This document shows, piece after piece, positions 36,501 to 48,800 of a stretch of 64,000 nt of DNA. The stretch is taken from contig NC_087080.1 of NCBI RefSeq assembly GCF_026151205.1, positions 13,401,337 through 13,465,336 of the forward strand, read 5' to 3'. A program made the position numbers and the translations under genes. Every line of letters starts with the position of its first letter. Within the stretch, counting starts at the first letter, position 1. The notes under the pieces were generated by a model. It worked only from the letters and a program-made list of their open reading frames with translations, was not told where the DNA came from and made no database searches. Source of the DNA: Bolinopsis microptera. Its lineage: Eukaryota > Ctenophora > Tentaculata > Lobata > Bolinopsidae.

Positions 36501-39500
36501 ATCAGGAGAAGGAGTACAATGCAGCCTGATGTTTTTAGTGCAGACGATGCACTGAGTCGGAACGGAAGCATTGACCGACAGAATGACCGAAATAATTCTC
36601 CCCTTGCAAGTAGAGAGACAAGCATGAGACGTAACTCACTGCAAGTTGATACATCGCTTAGAAACAGCAGCCGACTAAGCAAGAGATCTTTCACTGGAAA
36701 TCTTCACGGATCAACAATATTTGAGAATAAGATATTCAAAGATGATCCAGAGACGTACGATAATGAAGAAATAGATGATAATCATGCCGATCTTACAGCA
36801 GTAGGAGAAAATGGGCACTCGGGATTGGACAAAGTAGTAAGTTGGAAAAACGTGGCAAGCTCGGACCTCGGGGAGAATAACCCAACAAAAGAAGAAACTG
36901 CAATTAGTTTGACAGACTCAATTAGTTATTCGTACGGCGATTACTCATATGACAGTGACGACTTTCACACTGATGACACAGATTCATATGACAGTGATTA
37001 ACACTTATTATTTACATATAGGGTGTTTCAAAACTCGTGTTCAAATTTGAAATTATAATTTTTCTATTTTATGAAGGAGACAATTAAATGTAATCGGTTT
37101 GGGAATGCAATGCTTGTTAGGTCTTACATTATAGTTATTTCTTGAACAATCGTGTCAAAACCTATTTTTTGGTTTGGAAAGTTGATGAAATATTTGGTTT
37201 ATTTTTGATATGTATTTTGAAATGTAATAATTTATCTACGGTATAATCTAAAATCTAATCTACCGTATAATTTAAAACAAAGATCGAACTGTTTGACCTA
37301 TTTGTTAGATTTTAAGGGCCATTCAGAATTTGGACACGAGTCTTGAAACACCCTGTATGTACGGACACACCAACGCGTATACATATTATATGTTCCGAGT
37401 ATCACTTTAGTAAAATAGTTAGATTCAATATACATACAAAATAAATATGACATTTAAAAGTGACACAAATCTAGATATTTACTATTGAAATTAAGTGTTT
37501 TACATATTCTTTCCAACAAAACCCACAACTGACAATCACCAGGTCCAAAATATTGTTTCTCCTAATTTCTACAATGGGTTGATTGATAAAATAAGGGTAC
37601 TTAAGCAACTTATAATTTAATGTTAGAAGAAACGAACCTTTTCCAGCAGTTAATAGAAAGTACGCCCAGGATAATACCAATGAAGAGCGTACCAATACAC
37701 AGACTGATAGTAGCTGCTACTGAAACTGTCAGAGACACTGATTATCATATTTTTATTTAATATTTAATTTGAATTGAGAAACTTATAACGGCCACACAAT
37801 TCCCAAAAAAATAGACAAGATAATTCTTATTACCGGACCAATGCTGAGTATTGACAATCTGATAGTCAAACACAAGGGAATCTTTGACACTGTACGCTAC
37901 TTGAATCTGGTTAGAATTCTCATTTGCAAATGTAACATACATATTGTTATCTATCGCTGTCTTTATCCGATCTTTAAATACTGAAAAAATGATTTCTGAA
38001 ATGCTGAAAGTGGTTACATGATGTAGATATTATAGCATCAATTAATTGTATAACCGTGGTTTTGTAATCGATTGTTTAGCTGGAAAACGACGGCGATGGA
38101 AAATCGATAAATGTGGGTTTTTAATAACGATCACATCGATCTTTCAGATAAACCACTTTAAACGTACGTTGAATAGCAAGAATGTCATTGCCGATGCCAT
38201 GATACACAGTAAGAGACACGAGAGACTGCGAGGCAGGGACTGGGGAAAGAGAGACATGGTGTATTTGTTGCTCTTTTACTTTTGTTTTTGAGGCGATTGA
38301 CTGAACTATTGCCTGAGGGTGAAGTTAGTCTTAAAACATTTCATTGGTTGTTATTATCGTACTCAGTCATATCAAAAGTTAGTACTAAAAAGTTAATTCA
38401 AAATTGTAACATGGTGAGTTAACACAGTGCTTTCTAGTTTCTACAAACGGCGTTTGTTACCATTTGTGTTATTTTTGGGGTTTGGCAAACGCCACCCAAG
38501 AATAACATTGCATACCAAAGTTTTGTGTAAATAAAACTAACCCTCTTAACATTTCCCAGACCAATCCTATGTAAGGTCTGGAATGTGATGTTGAGTTTGA
38601 ACTGTATGACACAGGAGTTCTCTCCTTCGTAACACACTGACGTATCGTAGAGCAACTCTGTTGAAACTGCGAGAAAATGTTATTTTTTATCCCTTGACCC
38701 TTAGAGCGAACAAATAGAGTTAAAATGATGAGCTGAAAGATTGTGTGTTGATTCGTGACTAAAACATAGTTTTAAAAAAATTTAAGAAGAGTTCATGATA
38801 TACAACCAGATAATAGACCGACAGTGGAGGAAAATAAAACTCCACAAAAATATTTAAACCTGGATTACTGTCGATCTGATAGTCGGATATCCTGAAAGAG
38901 ATCGCTGGTAAAGAATCCGCCCGGGCCTCAATCCGATACAAGTCAACCGACACCAGCACAGATTGTAGCTTGTTGGTGTAACTGCTCTGACGTAGATGTA
39001 TCTTCTCCCTTAGAAATATTGTTGTTCAGACTTTCTTTGAGATGAGTAACACGTTCTAAGAAAATAATTTTCACGATTGATCTTGGTGACCGTCGACGAG
39101 TCCAACGCGTGCGTCTTGGTGGGTAACATTAATGATTAACATACAAGATTGATCCATGATCCAGGTCTAGCGCATGCGCTCCATATATGCTGTTAATTAT
39201 ATCGATTGAGTTATATAATATTAAACTATTAAAGAACGCGCGAACATGCATGCAAACATAACAAACGCGCAAACTTTGCGCGTAAATGCAGCGCAGCAAA
39301 CTCAATGTAAAATAAGAGGCGCGTTACATCTTAAAACTAAGTAGACCCGAGACCCTCAATATAATTAACAAGATTGTGTCTTAAATATAATACAGAGATT
39401 TTATGCTCTCCGCTACAAAAAAAGTCCAGTACAACATACACGGAGAAGGCAATCTCAGCAATCCAACTGTTGTGTATCGGATAACTCCAAACATTGCACT

Positions 39501-39597
39501 GTGTAGAATCAACCATGCGACTTCCTTGGTACTGCCATCCAGTGCTTTCGTTTTTTAATAGCTCCAACACCTGCGAAACATTGTATTCGTCACCTAA
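33530..39597 (-). CDS. 3' exons of a type I membrane protein (LolA-like/DUF7959-type, tentative)
   Basis: Seven exons: 39394-39597 (3' border uncertain), 38860-39004 (acceptor may be 39008), 38542-38657, 38168-38225, 37834-37980, 37638-37737, 33530-33632; phases 0,1,0,1,1,2 agree; about 290 residues. Exon order: MVDSTQCNVWSYPIHNSW and VYVVLDFFCSG; VSVDLYRIEARADSLPAISF; TSVCYEGENSCVIQFKLNIT; then the membrane helix TISLCIGTLFIGIILGVLSI and CWKRKK. The last exon gives a short tail ending EEIEEVEFNNDSTNL. The pattern of Cys/Trp half-domains followed by D.SVCY and one TM recalls the LolA-like/DUF7959 membrane proteins of cnidarians and molluscs, judged from memory only. The last intron (4 kb) contains the NOX-like gene on the other strand. 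It is probably one gene with the exons at 57994-59941. Confidence 0.6.
34199..34216 (+). promoter_or_regulatory. Possible TATA element of the NOX-like gene
   Basis: TATATATACATATAAATC lies about 80-95 bp before the ATG at 34296, a reasonable distance for a short 5'UTR. Inference only. Confidence 0.35.
34296..37001 (+). CDS. NADPH oxidase / ferric-reductase-like transmembrane flavocytochrome, intronless
   Basis: 901 residues in one exon. The family moves electrons from NAD(P)H through FAD and two hemes across a membrane to oxygen or ferric iron. Residues 1-118 are polar and disordered, ending in KKKRR. Six membrane segments lie at about 125-140, 186-203, 232-252, 297-320, 324-341 and 351-368. 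H232 and H246 are 14 apart, as for NOX heme ligands; a second His group is H323/H327/H329 and H344/H346/H348. HAFTAF at 421-426 corresponds to the FAD HPFT motif, and GTGSG at 529-533 to the NADPH Gly loop. The C-terminal 200 residues are Ser/Asp-rich and extra to the family. No EF hands. Which acceptor is reduced is unknown. It lies inside an intron of the minus-strand membrane protein. A TATATATACATATAAAT stretch at 34199-34215 may be its TATA box. Confidence 0.8.
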   Translation: MPAARRQGLVRAPIQQLTLQQGSEQDTSRASAEHGPDKIVVNGAVEIGIDVFPGPPNTLAISREISIDAPNTLDLSRGIETIIESPSSQSKSPFHLHQDKIGSPQSATKRNIKKKRRVPFLSYEAAMWIVHVILVVLACVDRFTWNVWPRQNTFKIGGGGAGGDKIDGILDGPWSVQMYDILARVSGRFSILALNLMLFVRLRTVESWLSSSWINKHVIDCSNIVNANLRLHIWNGVAMVVLMLFHVWSILFPCVFHGFGAQILVGTLEWPLSERKPQGFKDANATAKMMSLQYDDCFRLVEITIIFGVMAPLSYYWFFRKWHIAIHVHRVMAAIFCIDIVRRHTHPHSILLNIPVFVVWIVDKVIFAYWGDASLSQFHRILLGEDYMVLLWKSDGHHPSKSLAPNFYLKLKDSSLSENAHAFTAFQNRGHVQLKDVPGGWNTGIMIRIYRNKRKYPLSKKDSTSHTGRIADADKSSAVLEAYGPYTGEMSELIKNCQSKTQCFSGKSSNCFSTLPGGLQSDGPVVLIGTGSGINYLLDAIQYRFTGGNQLIILWSTGDNFLFSWVRKLVDQIVSREDTYLKIVLANSDKINMIRQAWSEANQGSLKTSSRKAMSPEQLFNSQNSHPNIVRYISGRIPFEEEIPHNSTVFFQGSRTVRKAVDAACTKNNCTAYFGRGSNNVRKIVFKEIAQRSLVYVNQSFRRLSKAVDDLDLKRRLSQVPNVSFRSTAATDRDSIRRRSTMQPDVFSADDALSRNGSIDRQNDRNNSPLASRETSMRRNSLQVDTSLRNSSRLSKRSFTGNLHGSTIFENKIFKDDPETYDNEEIDDNHADLTAVGENGHSGLDKVVSWKNVASSDLGENNPTKEETAISLTDSISYSYGDYSYDSDDFHTDDTDSYDSD
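37019..37355. mobile_element. Mariner-type MITE, 337 bp, in the 3'UTR of the NOX-like gene
   Basis: Inverted ends AGGGTGTTTCAA.ACTCGTGT, with TA duplications at 37017-37018 and 37356-37357. The target site starts 15 bp after the stop codon (36999-37001). An AATAAA at 37440-37445 lies beyond it, so the MITE is probably transcribed within the 3'UTR. Confidence 0.8.
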
Positions 39598-39852
39598 CTG
39601 ATAAATATGCCAAAAAACAGACAAAAAACAACAAGACCCACCGAATATGTACGAAGGTTGAAGTAAGTATCGTGAGTCGTGACATTATGCAGGTTCTCTT
39701 CCGATGATTGCATTAATTATATTACCAATAACTCGCAGGGTATTGGCTGATGATAACATATTACAACATACACCAAGTGTTTTAACAACATCCTGTTAGT
39801 GCCAGTTAGAGTCAATACAAGATGGTTTTGTACTAACCATAAATACAACCCA

Positions 39853-40509
39853 GATTATCTTAAAATTTATTCCGCTTTTATTTTTATTCCCACTCGACTC
39901 TCGATTCCTTGCTAGCAGTCCGGTTAATTTAGTACCTTTAGTGGGTCTCATTTAATCATTAGCTCTAATTAAAGAACCTCTCACCCTCTCAGAAAGCTTT
40001 ATTATTTTTATCTTTTTACTACACTTACTAACACGTGCATATTACAAAGGAGCAATAGTTTGCGGAGGCATTCTAGAACGGTATATATTTTAGCTTTCAG
40101 TTTCTGTTTCATTATCTTAAAATTTATTCCGCTTTTATTTTTATTCCCACTCGACTCTCGATTCCTTGCTAGCAGTCCGGTTAATTTAGTACCTTTAGTG
40201 GGTCTCATTTAATCATTAGCTCTAATTAAAGAACCTCTCACCCTCTCAGAAAGCTTTATTATTTTTATCTTTTTACTACACTTACTAACACGTGCATATT
40301 ACAAAGGAGCAATAGTTTGCGGAGGCATTCTAGAACGGTATATATTTTAGCTTTCAGTTTCTGTTTCATTATCTTAAAATTTATTCCGCTTTTATTTTTA
40401 TTCCCACTCGACTCTCGATTCCTTGCTAGCAGTCCGGTTAATTTAGTACCTTTAGTGGGTCTCATTTAATCATTAGCTCTAATTAAAGAACCTCTCACCC
40501 TCTCAGAAA
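39853..40509. repeat. 257-bp tandem repeat, about 2.6 copies, nearly identical
   Basis: Units start at about 39855, 40112 and 40369, each beginning ATTATCTTAAAATTTATTCC; the third ends at CCTCTCAGAAAG. No differences were noticed between copies by eye, so the array is recent or homogenised. It lies in the large intron of the membrane-protein gene. Confidence 0.9.
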
Positions 40510-41045
40510 GATATTCCTTATTAAGCTCTAAGTTATTAATTTTCCTTGTGTTTGAATCCTGTCACTTTTTAACTGTTTTTAGTCTTTGTTATTTTCGGCC
40601 GATTTCTGCACTTTTACACTGGGTCATCATTCATAATTTCTGGGATTGAGACGACTTATATCAGCATTAAAGGAAGAGTTTGCTTGTCTGACTTACTTCA
40701 TTAGACACTTCTGGTCAAGAACTGAACAAGAACCAAATTCGAAAACTGGAACATCTAAATGACTCCGCAACCCAGGAATCAACTACTCAGTTATTATCGC
40801 TCAATAATCGGTTTGGTATCGACGTTACATACTTTATTATTATTTTTTTAAAAGCTGATTTTAGAAACCAGGGAATTAAAGTTACCCTCCTAAGGCTAAC
40901 ATTAAATCGCTGATTTTATTTATATATATCACCTTTTTTTTGTTCTTTCTTTTCCTTCAAAACATTCCAGTACATTGTGCAGAAAGTTGGAGATGAAGCC
41001 GTAGTACGTACATGTAGCATTGCACTGGATCGAACTTGCAGAGTG

Positions 41046-41116
41046 TGGTTTCCTCCAGTCTGCGCCGCGCGCTTATATAAACATACGCGGCGCAGATCGA
41101 CTGGAGGAGATTGCAC
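41046..41116. repeat. GC-rich hairpin with TATA in the loop
   Basis: CCTCCAGTC and TGCGCCGCG are followed by CGCTTATATAAACATA and the inverse arms CGCGGCGCA and GACTGGAGG. The arms total about 18 bp plus a 4-bp bulge (GATC). Confidence 0.8.
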
Positions 41117-41366
41117 TGTGTAGGCTCCGGTGTAATGTGATATGTATGTAAGACGGCTTTACAAATTTTGGAAGCATGTAGGGATATATATCTGATACCA
41201 ATCGTATATACTAAAAATACTCTAGCACAATTGTAACTGCAGTTTTACAGAACTCTAAATGCTTAATGAACACTCTTGCAGGTACCACCCGTATTCACAC
41301 TCAGACCTGAGTTTAGTCATTTTCCGATACGAGATTGGGGACGGGTTCTATAAACAAACAAACAAA

Positions 41367-41580
41367 TACAACCCAACACCATGAAGGTGCTAACTTTATT
41401 TTAAACTATTTGAATTTAAGAAGCACGGAGCGGCTCACATTCACACATGACTTTGTTAAGGTCCTGGTTAGGACGATACCAGAATGTCTGGCATTTTATC
41501 ACGTGATATTGTCACTGATCATCAGTGATATCGCCCTGAGTGGTAGCATTACATATTTACATGTCATATCCAAAGCATGT
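41367..41580 (+). repeat. 214-bp duplicated segment, copy 1
   Basis: It begins TACAACCCAACACC and ends TATCCAAAGCATGT. It is almost identical to 42881-43094 in direct orientation, 1,514 bp away. The flanks differ after the final ATGT. Confidence 0.9.
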
Positions 41581-42880
41581 GCCTAGTGAGAGCAAGATGA
41601 TTGTTTAGTAGAGCAAGAATTGCCAACTAGCATTCGTTTATATGTTACATATTCACAAATTTAACAAAAGCTAAAGCCCCTGTTAAACAAGATCCCACTT
41701 GTTTCCCTCTTCTATCTTTTCAAGTAATCCAGGTTCTACCCTGTAATGCCCTTTGTTCTGCACTATCTGAACATCCCAGCAGGACTCATCGCGGTGGGAG
41801 CTGAGCATGTCGCGTAGCATACTCGGGGCTGCCCTCTCCTAATTCTTCTTACTTTCTTAGGGAGTCAACAATTCTTATTGTTTCCTCAATCCCTCAACCA
41901 AGATTTACTGAGCCTGCGATCAAACCCTTTATGCTGATCAGGGGAGTACTCTCGTCCCTCTTGTCATTCGTATTAAGGATCTAGTACACAAACCCCAGCA
42001 TTTCAGAGTTTAAACTTTAAAGATAAACGTCACAAATAAAGTAATGGTACCATGTTGCCCTGCACCATTTTTTCCCTCTGAAAAGAAGCTGCTCGCATGA
42101 AGCCTGGTGACCAAACTGCCCATGAATATTCACTATGCAGCATTACATTCTACACAGGCTCCAAATTCCAAAGGGCCAATAAAAGACAAGAACACAAGTC
42201 ACATGATTGAATGATAGGTGTTGTTGGATGGATTGTTTAGCTCGAATATGATGCACAATTTTAGCAGTCTCCCCTGCCTGCTACCGCCCCTGCCTTCAAG
42301 CCTCCACGCGCCTCCACACGCCTCCACAGTCCACATGCCTCCACACCATGGTTCTCCTCTATTCAAGAGGCACTGCCCATCACTCAGTTACTAGTTGCTC
42401 ATTCTTAGTTTGTTGCTCTATAACCTGTCCGGGCAATCAGCAGCCGAGAGCATAATGGCAAGTCCAAATTCATCGAACGCTCAAGGATACATGTATCATG
42501 TGTATATTATGCATAATATGAACTGTATCTGTATTATTTTTATTTAACTACGGTTTAGACATAGCACTATCGACTCTGCCCTGCTCGTTTATTGTTAATC
42601 ACCAACGCAAGTAGAAAGCAACTTAACAAAATTTGCTGGCCAGTTTCAATCCCACTGTCGTATCAAGTATCAAATCAAATTATTTTTTACTGTGTTTTAA
42701 ATAAATCATAATTTATTCTAGTTTTAGTTTTTTGGTTTTTAAGAATAAATGATAAAGGTTACACTATAATTTTCAATTCTCATTTTCACTTATATTAAAT
42801 AAAATCATATGTATCATATGATTTTGTAAACATTGGCCGGTGTATCAAAAACCGGTCCCCAAACAAACAATAACCATAAA

Positions 42881-43094
42881 TACAGCCCAACACCGTGGAG
42901 GTGCTAACTTTATTTTAAACTATTTGAATTTAAGAAGCACGGAGCGGCTCACATTCACACATGACTTTGTTAAGGTCCTGGTTAGGACGATACCAGAATG
43001 TCTGGCATTTTATCACGTGATATTGTCACTGATCATCAGTGATATCGCCCTGAGTGGTAGCATTACATATTTACATGTCATATCCAAAGCATGT
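42881..43094 (+). repeat. 214-bp duplicated segment, copy 2
   Basis: It differs from copy 1 at only a few positions near the start (ACCGTGGAGG instead of ACCATGAAGG). It could be a terminal repeat of an unrecognised element, or a SINE-like copy. Confidence 0.9.
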
Positions 43095-43600
43095 TCGGCA
43101 ACTCTTGAACAACTTGTCTTATGGTCCTGCTTAATAATTGAAATTCTAAAGCTGTTGGTGTGAAAATGTAGCAAAGAGTGGTCCCTTTGCTGTGCCAAAA
43201 TTGTTTTACAACTTTCTGACAAAGCTAGTGTGTGCCTTGTGAGAGCGGCTTGAGCTCCAAGCTGGCCTTGCCTGGTCAGTATTGGTATATTACAAAGAGA
43301 AGCATTTCTTTTTGATGTGTAACAATCAAAGAAAAATTTATGAATAAATTTAAAGAGATAAAAGTAAAGCCTGACGTCAGCAGCCGGTGATCTAATTTTC
43401 AAGATTTGACCAAACTGTTCACTGATTAGCAGGGAAACGAGGTGACTAATTACTGATGCTCTACAGCCAATTATCGGTAATTACAGGGCTGGTAAGGGAT
43501 AATAAGTGTACATTTATACCAAAATATAACTAAATAAATGTAAATCAGGACCAGTGTGTTAAGTTGACAGGAATCGTCATCCTTATAATTGGAACGTTTG

Positions 43601-44080
<480 letters not shown>

Positions 44081-45885
44081 CCATCCTACTTGATTTCAAC
44101 ATCTTGTTGAGCAAAAGAGAGCTAGTAGTTTAGAATAACATGGTAGCTAATTCTGGTTCATTTCTGAGAGCTGGTGGTACTTAAGTCGTTGAGTTCTTAC
44201 TTTATTATAATCAGAATTCAGATGCACTAATTAAATACTCAGTACAAGGAAACATCATTATTTTGGGTCAACTGTGGTTAACAGAAGTTGAGGGGCACCT
44301 GAAAGCCAGGTGTTTATCTCAACTCTGTTATCACTAATTATCACTAATTAGCATCTATAAAGTAATAGGAATAAGTTGTTGGATGAGGGCTCTCTGACAT
44401 GCAGCCACCTGTAATATTACAATTAATACCGGCCACAGATGTCAGATTATCTTGCCTTTATTAGAAAACTTCTCTCGAGTCACATATTACTTTAGTTTGC
44501 AAGAAATCAGATTTTATTAATTCATAAATTTCGTGACCATATTTTTATCAAGTCATCTACTGTCTTTTAGTACAGAGCTTTACTACACCAAATTCCAAAG
44601 CCAGCTCGAATTTGCTGCAAAATTAAACGTTCGTCAGTTTAGATGCTCAACTTTAACAAAGCATAAATATTGAACATGGCTAACTTTTTTTTCAGGCCCA
44701 GCAGAATTTGAACTAGCTACTACACTGTTATTTTCGCCGAACATTTGCACTGTGATGATATGATAAAAACAGTAGAACACTAAGCAGGGGTAGCGTTATT
44801 CCAGTAATCTGCCCTCCTTAGATATCAACAGGGGCTAAAGAATTTGCGCTCTATATATCGTCAGACAATGTATATATCACCATGTGGCTTTAAGAAAATC
44901 TTGTTTTGAGTAGAAGGAAGAATAAATCACTGAGAGTTCAACCTTAGGGAAATAAATTCGCTTTGTACTAGAAGTTCCCGCCACAATTAATTTTGATCTG
45001 TAAACAGTACCATTTTTACATTTTACAAGGAAAACAGAAACCATCAACTCTAACTCCAATAATGTAAGAGAACATTGTGTTGACTCAGTGTGTTGAGTAT
45101 ATTGATAATTAAACAAAAGGAACCATAAGACAAGGTACTGACGTAGGTCGTTGTCATGGCAACACGTGACTATTGTATTAACACATACGGTCCGTGAACA
45201 AAGAAAGTGAACAGATATCGTATATCTGTATCTCTCTTTGATCTTTCATTTCATGTTTAGGCCTATTTTCATGTCTTGTGACGAGTTGATCAGTATTCAA
45301 TCATAAGCTATCTTTCCAGAAGTTAGCAGTTTCGATTTAAATTCTAAAAGAAACTTGTGAGGATGACGTTTACCTGCCAAAACAGGACAAAGTATTTCTT
45401 CTCGAACAGATGCATTTGATCCAGGGTCTCCGTCTTGAACAGCTGTTTCTGAAATGGTTCCTGTTAATGGTCCCTGAAATGGTTCCTGTTATTAGTGAAC
45501 CGTTACGCTTTTGCGTACTTTACAGCGTGGTCATTAATCTTAAATTTACGCGCCCTTAAAATTATAGCTTACTAGACGTATGCATGATATATTTGTTATT
45601 TAAAACACTTTAAGGATCAACTCGAATTTTCTAGACAATTTTTAAAGCTAATTTTGTTAAACTATAACAATATGCAGTATTCTTACAACGTCTAATATTC
45701 AGCGACAATTACTATGGCTAGACATTTTTTTATATTTTTTTAAATATTTATTTATTTGTTTTCTTTTTAAATATGCAACCTACTAAAACCAATGGAGCCC
45801 TCCCCTGGGTCATTCCTCTCGCATTTGCGAGAGTCGTCCCAAAGGTGTAAAAGGCTAGAAATTGATATTTATTTATCATAAGAAG

Positions 45886-48800
45886 ATGTGGATAGCATGG
45901 TTCATTTTAGCTGCTGCCATCGTCGGATCAGCACCAGGTATTGTCAAGTTTTATAATATTCATTCTGTTTTTGGAATGTGTAGGTCTTCATAGTTCATTT
46001 AAAGTGTAACTCATTTCATCAGGAATTTGATTGAGCTACTACTATCAAACTATTTTCAGCTACTGGAATGATAAGATGGCCAAATGATCAGAACACTCTG
46101 AATCGTGCAAAGACAACAAATGTTGACAATCTCCTTACAGGGTCCCAGCTTAACATCAGGTAAAAATATCTACTCTAGTACTATCTTGCCTTTTAACCGA
46201 ATACATGGTGATATTCGATTTCTAAATGTCAGAAAATTAAAGGGATTAGATGGTCACTTTTGAGCACTGAAGATTGTAACCATACTTTCTTAGGGCACAA
46301 TTTAACAGCGCTAATGAGGCACTGATAAAGTTCATGACTGAAGCTGGCATGACAGCTTTCTCCTTAGCTGTAGCTACAGATGGTGCCACTGTTACTTACG
46401 GAAACGACAGAACCAAGGTTTATACGTTATACCTGATTTGAAACTTTTACAAAATAGCAAATATACAAATGTACAGCAAGTCGAACAAACATATAAAATG
46501 GGCCGAAATGTATAAATGCTATAAAGCGTGGGTCAGTGAAACAAGTACAGAGGACAACTTTCAAAACAGGAGTTTTATGGCCGCCCAAAGTCTCAATAAC
46601 ATCACCTCCACCTAGTAATAAAATTATGAAATATGAAAAGTGTGAAACAATCAAATAATAAAATATTCAAAATATATAGTTGTCTCTTAAATACAGATAA
46701 CGTCTGAAAATTCTTAAAATAATCATCACTCCTTCATATACTGATCAGTGTCCGAGAGTGTAACTCATGATGACTTCTTATCACGGCTACATACCTTCCC
46801 GTACCGGATGTAGTGGTCGAGATGAGTCTGTTCCGCCCTCTTCTTCTTCAGGTCAGTGACCAGATGCTTCCTTGTTGCTCGTTCTTCGCGGGATCTGTCT
46901 GGACATATCCATACATCTTTGTGATTCTCCCTCAGTCTCCCTGTTTTCATCAGAATCTGATGAACCGCTGTTGAGCTTGGGACGGTGATCTTGACTGGTC
47001 GGATAGCCGTACTACCTGGCCTCTTCCAACCGACTCTAGTCGCTTCGAAGTGAGGTTTCTCCCCGATCTCCTCCAAAACTGCGGTAACTAGCGCTGGAAG
47101 CTGTTCTTCCTCCTCTTCTTTCAGCCCAAACACGATCAGGTTCTTGCTCCTGTCCTCCTCTGCAGCCACACTCTTCATCACCTTCTTCAGGATTTTACTG
47201 TTGCAGACCGTACCACTTGCACTGTTCTGTTGAACAGCTGCACTATAGTTCTGAATCCCTGACTCCACCGTTGTTTGGACTGTCTCCTCAACAGACGTCT
47301 TAAGCAACTGTAGTTGTTCGTCCTTCTGCATCAGCAGCTGGCCCTGCAGTCTGATCACCTTTTCTTTGTCTGCTAGTGCTTCCGTCTTGAAGCACTCGAT
47401 GATCTCCTTCAAGAGATACATCTGACTACTCTGCCGACGAACAAGGTCCACTGCATCCACAATCCAGCCAGACAGAGTCTGTTTATCCTTAGTCTTGATC
47501 TTTTCACGACTATCGTAGTCAATTTCACGGTAGTCTATATGCAGGTCTTTTTCTAACTGATCGGACCAGCGTGCAACACAGCCTTCCACATCTTCCTGTT
47601 GATCATAGTTGAACTCCTTAATCAACTCCTGGGATCGGGTCAAAGTTGGGTCATCCCCCATAGTGTACTTGTATAGTAATGTACAAGTACACACGCAAAG
47701 GTAAACTACGCGGTAGCAGCAAACTGAACTTATTGCAAATTTACAAAAGATAAGAGAGCTCGATATTTGCAACACAAGCTACACTGATTACACACATGAT
47801 ATCATATACAAACAAAAAATATATTTGTTGATCAAATTTGATCGATTGAATTTATGTTCCAAAGTTAACCTTGGTAACTTAATTACATCTTACCAACAGC
47901 TCACATCCACAATTCATTAAATTCAGTTTACAAAAAATCTGAGATCACCGCTAAAAGAGGGTGAGATTTACGACTACCAAGTAGACATTACAAATGAGGG
48001 GTACTCTACAACTTTCCGGGGAGAAGAGTTGCAGGTCACTCTCTACGCTAAGTCCGGTACATTTAACTTTTAGTTTTACAATCTAGATAAACCCGTCCAA
48101 TTTCAGGGTCCATAGGTTCTATTATAGTATGATGAATAAATTTTATCAAAATGTTGATAATTCAACAATATTATCACGAAAGGTGCGTTTAGCCTCGCCG
48201 TTGTAACTGGTGTAAATCAAGGAAATTACTTTTCATTTTGCGATATCATCGGGCTGCAAATTCACATGATTGCTATAATGGGGTTAATCAAAGTCAAATC
48301 AAGTACGTCGAGGTTGTTTAAAACGAATTTAAAAGATCTCGCATTGTACTGGTAACTACTGGTAGCTACTGGTAACTACTGGTAGCTACTGGTAACTACT
48401 GGTAACTACTGGTAACTACTGGTAACTACTGGCAACTACTGGTAACTACTGGTAACTACTGGTAACTACTGGTAACTACTGGCAACTCTCCTAGACTGGC
48501 AGTGTATACACGTGGATACAGACTTTCCAGGTTACGATATACACGAGGGGTACTCATCTGGACTCGAGGACTGCTATAACAGGTACCATGATATTGATGT
48601 ATAGATACCTAGGCACTTTGTAGGTACTTTATAGATTATGCTACATTGTGCAGCTAGCAGGGCATTTCAATTTATACACGGATATTATATAAATATATCG
48701 TAAATTATCAATTCAGTGAATTAAGTATAGTAGTTCCTGCAAGTTGATAATCCTAGAAATTAAAATCAGGTACTAAACATAGTTTAATAAATGTTATTGA

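Noticed and set aside
40008-40465. Identical 66-residue minus-strand frames
   Set aside because: They repeat with the 257-bp tandem unit and show no domain.
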